From assembly GCA_027325115.1 (NCBI GenBank), contig DAHWFG010000397.1, forward strand, positions 1-24,157: 24,157 nt of DNA, in the 5' to 3' direction. Position 1 is the first letter of the stretch. Each line of letters starts with the position of its first letter. A program made the translations under genes and the position numbers. Positions 16,387-24,157 of the stretch are shown here, piece by piece. This DNA comes from JAKBCQ01 sp021807585 (GTDB lineage Bacteria; Planctomycetota; Planctomycetia; Isosphaerales; Isosphaeraceae). The notes beneath the pieces are model-generated. The model was not told where the DNA came from and made no database searches. It saw nothing but the letters and a program-made list of their open reading frames with translations.

Positions 16387-17217
16387 TCAAAACCCATTCG
16401 AATCGTTCGATTCCGAATTCTCCTCGAGCGGCGCGTCGCCTTCCAACAAGACGACGGGATCGAGATGATAATATCTTTTAAGCTCTTCATAAAGAGCTTG
16501 ATGTTTGAGCCGAAGCGATCGGGGGCGTTCGAAGAACGTTTCGGTGGCGACCGCGAAGAATTCGGCGGGGTTTTTCGCGCCGTAATCGTCGATCACTCCC
16601 GGTCTGCCGAGGTCGCGGCGTCGGCGGAGCGATTCGAATTCTTTGCGCATCACCTTGGCCCAGCGCGGATACGCGCCTCGTCCGCTTAACAACGGAGCGC
16701 CGTCGGCGGCGCCGTCCTCGTAATCAAGCTGGTGCGCGAACTCGTGCAAGACGACGTTGTGGCGCGCGAACGGATCGGTGAATTCCTCTTCAATCTCGTC
16801 CCACGCGAGTACGACGACTCCCGACACCCACGATTCGCCGATCCGCTCCTCATCCTTCTCAATCACCCCCCCGCCCCGTAGCGGTTCGACGGTGCGCGCC
16901 AGATACGCCGACGGATAAACCAAGATTGTTTGCAATTTGGGATAATAATCGGACCGCGTGCCGAGCAATAACAAACACGCCTGCGCCGCGATCGTCACTC
17001 GAATCTCGTCGTTGAGTTCGAGCCCGCCGCATCCCTCGAACGCCTTCTCGGCGAGAAACACCTGAATTTTCTTGATCAGTTCTTTTTTACTTTCGGCGTC
17101 GAGTCGACGATGCCACCGGACGTTCTTCGCGACGATCGCCAGGAATTCATCGGAAAACGATCGCGCGCGAATCTCGTCGCGTCGTCTTTTTTTGCTAAAC
17201 CATCCTAATATTGACAT
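16387..17217 (-). CDS. mtfA: MtfA-like zinc-dependent peptidase (M90 family)
   Basis: A 276-residue protein with the M90 signature HEFAHQLDYEDG (zinc histidines at about residues 158 and 162) and a downstream NPAEFFAVATETFF helix that supplies the third ligand. In E. coli, MtfA is a cytoplasmic aminopeptidase that binds and inactivates the glucose repressor Mlc; relatives are widespread in bacteria without Mlc, so that partner should not be assumed here. The start at 17217 gives MSILGWFSKKRRR, the normal MtfA N-terminus. A longer frame from a GTG at 17295 adds 26 residues with no family match. An AAAGG with good spacing upstream instead serves a five-codon ATG at 17299-17282 (Met-Ser-Glu-Ser-Cys). 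It lies downstream of the antiporter gene on the same strand, 178 bases away. Confidence 0.85.
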   Translation of the reverse strand: MSILGWFSKKRRRDEIRARSFSDEFLAIVAKNVRWHRRLDAESKKELIKKIQVFLAEKAFEGCGGLELNDEIRVTIAAQACLLLLGTRSDYYPKLQTILVYPSAYLARTVEPLRGGGVIEKDEERIGESWVSGVVVLAWDEIEEEFTDPFARHNVVLHEFAHQLDYEDGAADGAPLLSGRGAYPRWAKVMRKEFESLRRRRDLGRPGVIDDYGAKNPAEFFAVATETFFERPRSLRLKHQALYEELKRYYHLDPVVLLEGDAPLEENSESNDSNGF

Positions 17218-17395
17218 ATAACACCTGGATGACGTCGTCGTCGGACGTCCGAAAGGCCGATTCGATCGCGACATATTCGGATCAACACGATTCACTCATA
17301 TTAATTACCTTTGCCGTATAAACCGTTTCAGCGAATCGCGGATCGCGTCGATCGATTTTATGGAATCGCACGTTCGAAGCGATCGGTCGCTGAAT

Positions 17396-18517
17396 TTAGC
17401 CTGGGAGTTCGAAGAATGCGATCGCGAGGATCGCGTAAAGCATGAGGAGCATGGCGCCTTCGAGCCAGGTCGATTCGCCGTCCTCTGCGACCATTCGTGC
17501 GACGAGGACCGAAAGGATGACCGACGCGACCTCGAACGTCGAGAAAAGGAGATCCATGGGATGAGGGCGCAGATAGCTCGCGAAGACGAGGACGGGGGCG
17601 ACGAAGAGCGCGATCTGGGTGGCCGAGCCGAGCGCGATGCCGACCGCGAGATCCATCTGGTTCTTCCGCGCCATGAAGACCGCGGTCGCGTGTTCGGCGG
17701 CGTTGCCGACGATCGCGACGACGACGACTCCCATGAACAGGCTTGTTAGTCCTAGCGAGGTTCCGGCCTCTCCGATCGCTCCGACGAGGATTTCGCTCAT
17801 GATCGCGATTCCGACCGTGGCGGCGATCAGGACAAGGAGTGGGCGCTTGACCCCCGCGGGTTTTTTCACTTCCGTTTGATTGTGCAAGCTTTGTTTGGTT
17901 GCGGGATCCGCCGATTTCACGAAGAATTGAGTTCGATGAGTGAGCAAGCTAAAAATCAAGCCAAGTATATATGTAATTATTAGTAAACCGGCTACCATCG
18001 CGCTCAATCGGTGTTCGAGCGGCGCGGAGTTTTCGCCGACGAGGAAGTGGAACAGCGCGGGGACGATCAGTCCGATCGCGGCGAGCGCCATCATAGTGCC
18101 GGCGACGCGGGCGGGGGTTCTCTGAAAGTTTTGCACGGGATATTTGATCCCGCCGGCGAGAAAACTCGCGCCCAGGACGAGGAGGAGGTTGCCGAGAATG
18201 CTGCCGGTGAGCGACGCTTTGACGACGTTGTCGAGTCCTTTGAACAGGGCGGCGAGCGAGACGATGAGTTCGGCGGCGTTGCCGAAGGTCGCATTTAGGA
18301 GTCCCCCGATTCCGTGGCCGAGCCGATCCGCGAGTTTCTCGGTCGCGTCTCCCAGGAACGACGAGAGGGGGATGATCGCGGCGCACGCGGCGACGAATCG
18401 AAGAGCCGCGGATGCGTGAATGATTTGAAGAGATATTGCTAAAGGACACATAATGATCGTTAAAATGCCGGCGATCGGTTTGTCTTGAAGGATTCGTTTG
18501 GATAGGGATTGGATCAT
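17396..18517 (-). CDS. CAX-family Ca2+/H+ antiporter
   Basis: A 373-residue integral membrane protein with about eleven hydrophobic segments. Both repeats characteristic of cation/proton exchangers are intact: GNAAELIVSLAAL (from residue 79, Glu83) and GNAAEHATAVFMA (from 271, Glu275). These paired glutamates form the ion path. An acidic or polar cytoplasmic loop of about 25 residues (195-222) joins the two halves, as in CAX/ChaA proteins. It should export Ca2+ (or Na+/K+ in some members) in exchange for protons at the inner membrane. AAGG sits 7 bases before the ATG at 18517. It is divergent from trxA, with 291 bases between the starts. Confidence 0.92.
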   Translation of the reverse strand: MIQSLSKRILQDKPIAGILTIIMCPLAISLQIIHASAALRFVAACAAIIPLSSFLGDATEKLADRLGHGIGGLLNATFGNAAELIVSLAALFKGLDNVVKASLTGSILGNLLLVLGASFLAGGIKYPVQNFQRTPARVAGTMMALAAIGLIVPALFHFLVGENSAPLEHRLSAMVAGLLIITYILGLIFSLLTHRTQFFVKSADPATKQSLHNQTEVKKPAGVKRPLLVLIAATVGIAIMSEILVGAIGEAGTSLGLTSLFMGVVVVAIVGNAAEHATAVFMARKNQMDLAVGIALGSATQIALFVAPVLVFASYLRPHPMDLLFSTFEVASVILSVLVARMVAEDGESTWLEGAMLLMLYAILAIAFFELPG

Positions 18518-18690
18518 GTCGTCGCCTTTTTGATTGAGGATCGATCATCGGGAGGGGGGGATGAGGATCAAAGTTTACTTTCCGTGCGGGATTGGTTCAT
18601 CGTGGCGTCGATCGTAGCGGAAACTTCGAGCGGGTGCGAATCGTCGCTTCTCAATGTGTTCGTTTGGTCAGTTTTTTTCCTCAACGGCGA

Positions 18691-18718
18691 TTGACTCGAT
18701 CGGATCACGTTTTATAAT
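18691..18718 (+). promoter_or_regulatory. Near-consensus sigma70-type promoter for trxA-trpF
   Basis: TTGACT (18691-18696) and a perfect TATAAT (18713-18718) are 16 bases apart. Transcription would start near 18725, giving an untranslated leader of about 84 bases before the thioredoxin ATG at 18809. It is the best promoter in the window, and it reads in the expected direction. Confidence 0.65.
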
Positions 18719-18808
18719 GACTCTTAATCGAGCGACCGGTTCGCGGCCTATCGATCGGATCGCCGGTTGAACCGCGAGCGGACTCGAGCGATCGAGGCGG
18801 AATCAAAC

Positions 18809-19144
18809 ATGGCCGGTAGCGTGATGGAGTTTACCGACGCGAATTGGAAGTCGGAAGTGCTGGATTCATCGGTTCCGGTGTTGATCGATTTTTGGGCGCC
18901 GTGGTGCGGACCTTGCCGCAAGCTTGCTCCCACGATCGAGAAGCTTGCCGACTCATTTCATGGGCAGGTGAAGGTGGGCAAGTTGAACACCGACGAGAAC
19001 CCGAACATTCCTAGCCAGCATCGGATCTCGGCGATTCCCACGGTCCTTTTGTATAAGGACGGCAAGGAGATCGATCGATTGGTGGGGGGTGATATCAGCG
19101 AGGCGAAGTTCCGCGGTGTGATCGCCAAGGCGGGGGTTGCGTGA
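18809..19144 (+). CDS. trxA: Thioredoxin
   Basis: A 111-residue cytoplasmic thioredoxin, the usual length. The redox motif WCGPC lies within FWAPWCGPCRK, and the cis-proline loop is intact in ISAIPTVLLYKDGK. It reduces protein disulfides, normally recharged by thioredoxin reductase, which is not in the window. The frame is open back to a TTG at 18767, but the thioredoxin fold begins just after the ATG at 18809. GAGGCGG 8-11 bases upstream supports that start. The stop codon overlaps the GTG start of trpF (GTGA, 19141-19144), so the two are co-translated. Confidence 0.95.
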   Translation: MAGSVMEFTDANWKSEVLDSSVPVLIDFWAPWCGPCRKLAPTIEKLADSFHGQVKVGKLNTDENPNIPSQHRISAIPTVLLYKDGKEIDRLVGGDISEAKFRGVIAKAGVA

Positions 19145-19893
19145 GCGGTTTGGGGGAGCGATCGCGCGGCGACGATTCGCGTCGATCGCATCCCCGCGTG
19201 AAGATTTGCGGCGTGACGCGACCCGCCGATGCCGCGCAGGTGATATCGGCCGGGGGGGACTGGATCGGGATCAATTTTCATCCCCCTTCGCCTCGATATG
19301 TTGAGCGGGAGGTCGCCGCGGCGATCATCGCGGCGATACCGATCGATCGGTCGGTCGGCGTATTCGTGGATCGCGACCCGCGCGAGGTGATCGCGATTGC
19401 GCAATCGGTCGGTTTAAGAATTGTTCAATTGCACGGGAATGAGCCCCCCGAGCACGTGTTACAGATCAAATCCGCGGGTATGCGCGTCGTCCGCGCGTTT
19501 CGGATCGCCGACGCGAGCGGCGTGGTTGATATCGCGTCGTTTCAGATGAAGGCGCGCGGGTTGGGCGCCGCGGCCGACGCGGTTCTGGTCGACGCTTTTG
19601 TTCCGGGTTTGGCGGGAGGGACGGGCAAAACGATCCCCTCGGAAATCCTCGGGCTTTTACCCCCCTCGGCCGATCCCGAAAGCGATCCGGGAGACGATCG
19701 CGATCTTCGTCCCAGGCTGATTTTGGCGGTGGGATTGAATCCTCAGAACGTCGGTCGATATATTGATCGTGTGCATCCGTGGATGGTGGACGTCGCCGGG
19801 GGTGTGGAATCGGCGGCGGGGATCAAGGATGCTGATTTGGTCGATTCGTTCATTCGCGCCGTTCGTTCGACTCGATCGGTCGATCGATCTTGA
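19141..19893 (+). CDS. trpF: Phosphoribosylanthranilate isomerase
   Basis: A 250-residue TIM-barrel enzyme of tryptophan synthesis (PRA to CdRP). The catalytic cysteine is C23 in VKICGVT and the catalytic aspartate is D151 in VLVDAF, followed by GGTGKT. GINFHPPSPRYV and VQLHGNE are also typical. It is longer than usual (about 200-210): there is an 18-residue N-terminal extension and an acidic insert at about 174-190 (PPSADPESDPGDD). Two phosphate-binding segments deviate: AVGL at 196-199 in place of the usual (A/S)GGL, and VDVAGGVES in place of VDVSSGVE. The barrel and both catalytic residues are intact, so it is probably active. The GTG start overlaps the trxA stop. No other trp gene is present. 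Confidence 0.9.
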   Translation: MSGLGERSRGDDSRRSHPRVKICGVTRPADAAQVISAGGDWIGINFHPPSPRYVEREVAAAIIAAIPIDRSVGVFVDRDPREVIAIAQSVGLRIVQLHGNEPPEHVLQIKSAGMRVVRAFRIADASGVVDIASFQMKARGLGAAADAVLVDAFVPGLAGGTGKTIPSEILGLLPPSADPESDPGDDRDLRPRLILAVGLNPQNVGRYIDRVHPWMVDVAGGVESAAGIKDADLVDSFIRAVRSTRSVDRS

Positions 19894-20137
19894 TAAAATC
19901 CGATTTATGATCTTGCGCGGCGAGCGCGGCTTGATTCGGCATGTTCACGGCACGGGAAGCGATCGGCCGCGGCGATCTTGGCGATATGACGAGAGTCCGA
20001 TTTTGATCGGTCGATACTGGACGGCGCCGATTCGAGCGGATACAACACGGAATCGGTTTGAGATCGGCGTCGATTCTCCCGCACCGCCGAGAGGTCTTTC
20101 GCGTTTTCGTCGAGAATCACTTTCGGAGAGCATCGCG
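19894..20137. other. Non-coding gap between trpF and the fused M16 protease
   Basis: These 244 bases are open in the protease frame, but the translation resembles nothing and comes before a clear signal peptide. I found no convincing promoter pair or terminator; it probably contains the protease leader. Confidence 0.4.
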
Positions 20138-22996
20138 ATGCGTCGCAGTTTATGCGGTTTGTTTGTTTCGTACGCGTGTGTGTTGGTGTTGGGTCGCGGG
20201 ATTTTCGCCGCGGACGAAGCGCCGATTCGTCCGTTGATTCCCGATCTCAAGATCGAGCGTTATCGGTTGCCGAACGGTCTCGAGGTGATTCTCCATGTCG
20301 ATCGTTCGACGCCGATCACCGGGGTGAATTTATTTTACAAGGTGGGATCGAAGAACGAGGCGAAGGGGCGAACCGGTTTTGCTCATTTATTTGAGCATTT
20401 GATGTTTCAAGGATCAAAGCATCACGACGACGAATATTTCGGCCCTCTTGAGAAGGGGGGCGCGCAGATCAACGGGAGTACGAATACCGATCGGACGAAT
20501 TATTTCGAGACGGTTCCGAGCAATTATCTTGAGCTTGCGCTTTTCATGGAATCGGACCGGATGGGATATTTGCTTCCCGCCTTGACGCAGAAGAAGCTTG
20601 ACAATCAGCGCGACGTGGTGAAGAACGAGCGTCGGCAGCGGGTAGACAACGTTCCGTACGGTCAATCGATGGAGCGGCTGCTCGAGGCGCTTTATCCCGA
20701 CGATCATCCGTATCATCATAGTGTGATCGGATCGATGGCGGATCTTTCGGCGGCGAGTTTGGCCGACGTTTCGGCGTTTTTTCAAACGTATTACGCTCCC
20801 GACAACGCGAGCTTGTGTATCGCGGGAGATTTCGACGTTGATACGGCGAAGTTGTTGGTAACAAAATATTTTGGATCGATCCCTCAGGGGCCCGAGGTTC
20901 CGCGGCTTGAGCCGCGGCCCGCGACGATTGAATCGCCCAAGCATATTCAGATGACGGATCGCGTGGCGCTCGCGCGGACGAGGCTTGTTTGGGCGGGGGT
21001 TCATCGCGGCCACGGCGACGAGCCGGCGCTCGACGTTCTGGCTTCGGTGTTGGGGGGGCTCGAGAAAGAGAATCGACTATACAAAGCACTTATGTATGAT
21101 CGATCGTTGGCGTCTTCGGTCGACGCGAGCGACGACGCCGGGGAGCTCGCTGGGACTTTTGAGGTTGAGATCACCGCGGCGAAGCCGGGTATGAAACTCG
21201 ACGATCTGGTTGCGATCGCCGACGCCGAGATCGCCCGCATCAAAACCGAGGGGCCGACCGAAGGCGAGGTATTGAATGCGAAGCGAACGCAGGAAAGCCG
21301 CTTGATTCAGTCGATTCAGTCGATCGGCCGTCGCGCCAATTTCCTCAACCAGAACAACGTCGAACGGGGCGATCCTCTCGCATATAAAGACGAACTCACA
21401 AAATTATTCGCGGTCGCTCCCGCGGACGTGCGTAAGGCTGCGGAGAAGTATTTGACCGAGAAGCGGATTCGGCTCGACGTGACGAGCGGAGCGCCGACAC
21501 CGAGGGCGCCCGAGGCGGTCGTCGATCGCTCGAAACAGGGGCCTTCGGTCGTTTCTCCCACTCCCCCCGTCGTCGATCCGGTTGATCGATCGCGCTTGCC
21601 CGAACCCGGACCCGTCCCCAAGTTCGAGGTTCCCAAGATCGTTCGAAAAAAAATATCGAACGGTTTGGATGTGCTGATATTGGAACGTCATGAGCTGCCG
21701 GTAGTGGCGTTCCAGTTGGTGGTGAAGGGGGGAGAAACGCTTACGCCGAAGGGGAAGGAAGGACTTGCGGGGATCGCCGCGGGTTTGCTTGAGGAGGGAA
21801 CGACGGCGCGTGATTCGCTTGCGCTCGCCGCCAAGCTGAATCATCTGGGCGCGACGGCTTCGGCCTCGGCGGATCTTGAATCGTGCGGGCTGGCGATGTC
21901 GGTCACCACTCCTCAATCGGCTCCCGCGCTCGATTTATTCGCCGAGATTCTCACGTCTCCGTCGTTTCCCGAGAAGGCGCTCGAGCGGAGGCGGTCGCGG
22001 CAACTTTCGACCTTGCTTCGGCTTTCGGACAACGCCAACGGGATCGCGTCGATCGTTTTCCCCAAACTTGTTTACGGCGCCGATCACCCTTACGGTCGTC
22101 CCGAACGTGGAACCAAAAAGTCGGTTCCCGCGATTACGCGTGAAGATGTCGTTGATTTTTACAAGAAAATATTTACTCCGAATAACGCGGCGTTGATTGT
22201 GGTGGGAGACGTTTCGTCGGATGAGATCACGGCGCGGCTCGAGACGGCGCTCGCGGCGTGGAAGCCGAGCGCGAAGGTCGACGAGATCGCCATCGCGGCG
22301 CCCGCGAAGATCGATCACCGCGGGATCGTTTATTTGGTGGACAAGCCCGCCGCGGCGCAATCGGTGTTGGCGGTAGGGCAAGTCGGCGCGCCGCGAAAAA
22401 CCCCCGATTATTTCGCGCTCACGATTCTTAACGCGGTTCTCGGCGGTCAATTTTCGAGTCGAATCAATTTAAACTTGCGCGAAGAAAAGGGGTATACGTA
22501 CGGTGCGCGATCGCAGTTTGATTTTCTGGTCGGTCCAGGGCCTTTCAAGGTACAAACCGCGGTGCAAACCGCGGTCACCAAAGAGGCGTTGTTCGAATTG
22601 ATGAAAGAGCTGCATGATGTCGTAGGGCCGCGACCCGTCACCGACGCCGAACTCGCGTTTGCGAAAGATCGCGCCGTCAAGAGTTTTCCCGCGAGGTTCG
22701 AGACGACGACCGTTGCGGCCTCGGCGATCAAAGACTTGGTTCTTTACGGTCTATCGGACGATTACTTTCAAACGTATCAAGCGATGATTGAGCGCGTGAC
22801 GAAGAACGACGTCGCCAAAGCATCTAAAGAACATCTTGATCCCGATCAAATGACGATTCTAGTCGTCGGCGATCGATCGAAGACCGAGTCGGGATTGCGG
22901 TCGTTGTCGTTCGTCAAGAAGATCGTCGTGCTCGACGCCGAAGGCGCGCCCGCGGGGGAATCGTCGACCGGCGAGAAGGGGGCGATCAAGCCCTAA
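20138..22996 (+). CDS. Fused two-domain M16 zinc protease (secreted)
   Basis: A 952-residue periplasmic protease. A signal peptide covers residues 1-25 (SLCGLFVSYACVLVLGRG, then IFAAD). Domain 1 (about 35-480) is catalytic: HxxEH at H83-L-F-E86-H87 and Glu164 in VKNERRQR as third zinc ligand. A proline-rich linker (about 495-530) joins domain 2, which lacks HxxEH (GLAGIAAGLLEEG) but keeps the substrate-binding EEKGYTYGARS. It is therefore a covalent version of the catalytic/non-catalytic pair found at 13282-16193. The start is chosen by the signal peptide and GGAG 9 bases upstream; an open frame runs back into trpF but shows no family match. Pitrilysin-like peptide degradation is expected. 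Confidence 0.9.
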   Translation: MRRSLCGLFVSYACVLVLGRGIFAADEAPIRPLIPDLKIERYRLPNGLEVILHVDRSTPITGVNLFYKVGSKNEAKGRTGFAHLFEHLMFQGSKHHDDEYFGPLEKGGAQINGSTNTDRTNYFETVPSNYLELALFMESDRMGYLLPALTQKKLDNQRDVVKNERRQRVDNVPYGQSMERLLEALYPDDHPYHHSVIGSMADLSAASLADVSAFFQTYYAPDNASLCIAGDFDVDTAKLLVTKYFGSIPQGPEVPRLEPRPATIESPKHIQMTDRVALARTRLVWAGVHRGHGDEPALDVLASVLGGLEKENRLYKALMYDRSLASSVDASDDAGELAGTFEVEITAAKPGMKLDDLVAIADAEIARIKTEGPTEGEVLNAKRTQESRLIQSIQSIGRRANFLNQNNVERGDPLAYKDELTKLFAVAPADVRKAAEKYLTEKRIRLDVTSGAPTPRAPEAVVDRSKQGPSVVSPTPPVVDPVDRSRLPEPGPVPKFEVPKIVRKKISNGLDVLILERHELPVVAFQLVVKGGETLTPKGKEGLAGIAAGLLEEGTTARDSLALAAKLNHLGATASASADLESCGLAMSVTTPQSAPALDLFAEILTSPSFPEKALERRRSRQLSTLLRLSDNANGIASIVFPKLVYGADHPYGRPERGTKKSVPAITREDVVDFYKKIFTPNNAALIVVGDVSSDEITARLETALAAWKPSAKVDEIAIAAPAKIDHRGIVYLVDKPAAAQSVLAVGQVGAPRKTPDYFALTILNAVLGGQFSSRINLNLREEKGYTYGARSQFDFLVGPGPFKVQTAVQTAVTKEALFELMKELHDVVGPRPVTDAELAFAKDRAVKSFPARFETTTVAASAIKDLVLYGLSDDYFQTYQAMIERVTKNDVAKASKEHLDPDQMTILVVGDRSKTESGLRSLSFVKKIVVLDAEGAPAGESSTGEKGAIKP
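22553..22576 (+). repeat. 12-bp tandem duplication in the fused M16 gene
   Basis: CAAACCGCGGT followed by G, then the same 11 bases followed by C. It encodes Gln-Thr-Ala-Val twice in a row. It is in frame and just after the EEKGYTYG motif of domain 2; it may be a small recent duplication. Confidence 0.55.
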
Positions 22997-23075
22997 ATCA
23001 GTCGTCGATTCTTATATCAATGGTACCGGAAGCGTTATTCTTTCTTAAGTGATCGAACCCCGAGGCGTGAATGCG

Positions 23076-24157
23076 ATGCGAGCGAATCGGCGCGGCTGGT
23101 TGAAAGGGATTGCTGCGGGAGCGCTCGCGGGTTCGGCGTACCGCGGAGCGATCGGCGACGATTCGGCGGTCGCGTCCGGAGGGTCGCGGGCCGATCAAGC
23201 GGGGCGTTTCGAGGGATCTGCGCCTCTCTTGATCAAATCGTTTCGCGTAACGCCGATCGCTCTTCCCGATCCGCCGATACTGGCGGCGAGCGGATGCCAC
23301 GGCCCGTATTTTTTGCGAACGATCGTTGAGATCGAAACCGACGGCGGGTTCACGGGAGTGGCGGAAATTCCAGGGAGCGATCGGAACGTATCGGAATGCG
23401 AACGATCGCTTCCCGGGTTGATCAAAAAGAACGCGTTCGCGTATCGGTCGTTCAAACCGTTGATCGCATCGAAGAATCCGGCGATTTATTCGGCGATCGA
23501 AACGGCTTGCCTGGACGCGTGCGGTAAAGCGAAGGGGTTGCGGGTTTGCGAGTTGTTGGGAGGGCCGGTGCGCGACGAGATCGAGCTCGCGGCGTACCTG
23601 TTTTATCGATACGCGAGCGACGACCCGCGGATTCTTGACGATCGTCGGATTGTGGACGATCGAGGCCGCGGCGATAAGGCTCTCGACGATTGGGGCGAGG
23701 TTCGATCTGCCGAGGCGATCGCGAACGAGGCCGAGCGGTTTCAAAAACAATGGGGTTTTCATGTCTTTAAGTTAAAGGGAGGCGTTCTTCGTCCCGAGGT
23801 CGAGGTTGAATCGATGCGAGCTTTGAACGCCAAGCTTGGCCCAAAAGCACAATTGCGCATCGATCCGAATGCGCGCTGGACGATTGCGACGGCGATCAAG
23901 TTCGGCAAAGCGATGCGCGATTTGCCGCTGGAATATTACGAGGATCCCGTTCGAGGCCAGGAGGGGATGGCGGAGGTTCGCCGCGAGGTCGGTTTGCCGA
24001 CGAGTACGAACATGTGCGTGACGAAGTTTGAGCATGTTCCCGAGGCGTTTCGGCTTAAGCCGATCGACGTTATATTAAGTGATCATCATTATTGGGGAGG
24101 GATCACGGCATGCGTTGAACTTGGGCGAATCGCCGAGACGGCGGGATGGCGGGTGGG
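23076..24157 (+). CDS. Tat-signal glucarate dehydratase-like enolase-superfamily enzyme (3' truncated)
   Basis: The gene runs off the right edge; 360 residues are visible without a stop. A Tat signal opens it: NRRGWLKGIAAGALAG, then a polar linker to about residue 50. The body matches glucarate dehydratase: FKLKGG with Lys232/Lys234, metal ligands D263 (RIDPNARW), E289 (YYEDPV) and N312 (TSTNM), and D336 (LSDHHYWGG). The spacings (29, 26, 23, 24) are close to E. coli GudD (K207, D235, E266, N289, D313). The paired catalytic His would fall just past the window end. GudD dehydrates D-glucarate to 5-keto-4-deoxyglucarate, normally in the cytoplasm; export is unusual. The ATG at 23076 has GAGG 10 bases upstream; a GTG at 23067 is too close to it. 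Confidence 0.85.
   Translation, partial: MRANRRGWLKGIAAGALAGSAYRGAIGDDSAVASGGSRADQAGRFEGSAPLLIKSFRVTPIALPDPPILAASGCHGPYFLRTIVEIETDGGFTGVAEIPGSDRNVSECERSLPGLIKKNAFAYRSFKPLIASKNPAIYSAIETACLDACGKAKGLRVCELLGGPVRDEIELAAYLFYRYASDDPRILDDRRIVDDRGRGDKALDDWGEVRSAEAIANEAERFQKQWGFHVFKLKGGVLRPEVEVESMRALNAKLGPKAQLRIDPNARWTIATAIKFGKAMRDLPLEYYEDPVRGQEGMAEVRREVGLPTSTNMCVTKFEHVPEAFRLKPIDVILSDHHYWGGITACVELGRIAETAGWRV

Noticed and set aside
16264..16689. 141-codon plus-strand frame across the M16-mtfA gap
   Set aside because: Most of it is antisense to mtfA, and it shows no domain or ribosome-binding site.
17327..17394. 8-bp inverted repeat (TTCAGCGA / TCGCTGAA) downstream of the antiporter
   Set aside because: The arms are 52 bases apart with no supporting inner stem or T-run, so it is weak as a terminator.
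19763..20137. 125-residue upstream extension of the fused M16 protease
   Set aside because: It overlaps trpF in another frame and is followed by a standard signal peptide starting at 20138.
1..24157. CRISPR arrays, tRNA/rRNA genes, insertion sequences, prophage or restriction systems
   Set aside because: I saw no regularly spaced repeats, no cloverleaf-like tRNA sequence, no rRNA motif, and no transposase, integrase or nuclease gene on either strand.

Overview
The window is GC-rich bacterial chromosomal DNA, densely coding on both strands. It contains no rRNA, tRNA, CRISPR array, transposase, integrase or phage gene that I can see. Several traits suggest a planctomycete, perhaps of the Isosphaera type: two visible Tat (twin-arginine) signals on enzymes, a YVTN beta-propeller protein, an exported N,N-dimethylformamidase-like protein, several M16 peptidases and a Tat-targeted glucarate dehydratase-like enzyme. 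This assignment is inference; there is no phylogenetic marker gene. The hexamer CGATCG is strikingly frequent throughout.

Layout. (1) 1-766: 3' part of a beta-propeller protein. (2) 1116-7051, + strand: a compact six-gene nucleotide-sugar operon: a SDR resembling Campylobacter Cj1427 (GDP-heptose C4 dehydrogenase), an HddA-type heptose-7-phosphate kinase, an HddC-type GDP-heptose pyrophosphorylase, a GDP-fucose-synthase-like C4 reductase, a second SDR, and a protein resembling plant reversibly glycosylated polypeptides/UDP-arabinose mutases (GT75). (3) 7124-10276, - strand: a large bifunctional proline dehydrogenase/P5C dehydrogenase. (4) 10573-16193, + strand: Tat-exported dimethylformamidase-like protein, secreted metallo-beta-lactamase-fold hydrolase, and a catalytic plus non-catalytic M16 peptidase pair. 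(5) 16387-18517, - strand: an MtfA-like zinc protein and a CAX-type Ca2+/H+ antiporter. (6) 18809-19893, + strand: thioredoxin and phosphoribosylanthranilate isomerase, overlapping at one GTGA, behind a near-consensus sigma70-type promoter. (7) 20138-22996, + strand: a 952-residue fused M16 protease. (8) 23076 to the right edge: a Tat-signal glucarate dehydratase-like enolase-superfamily enzyme, truncated by the window.

The most interesting unit is region 2. By family knowledge, HddA and HddC make and activate D-glycero-D-manno-heptose as its GDP form. The Cj1427-like and Fcl-like SDRs would oxidise and re-reduce C4. The GT75-like protein keeps both arginines of the RGYPFSxR motif of plant UDP-arabinopyranose mutases. 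Together they could form an undescribed route to a modified, possibly ring-contracted, GDP-heptose for a surface glycan. GmhA and GmhB are not in the window and would have to be supplied from elsewhere.

The other units look like independent housekeeping or periplasmic functions. No regulator gene is visible in the window.
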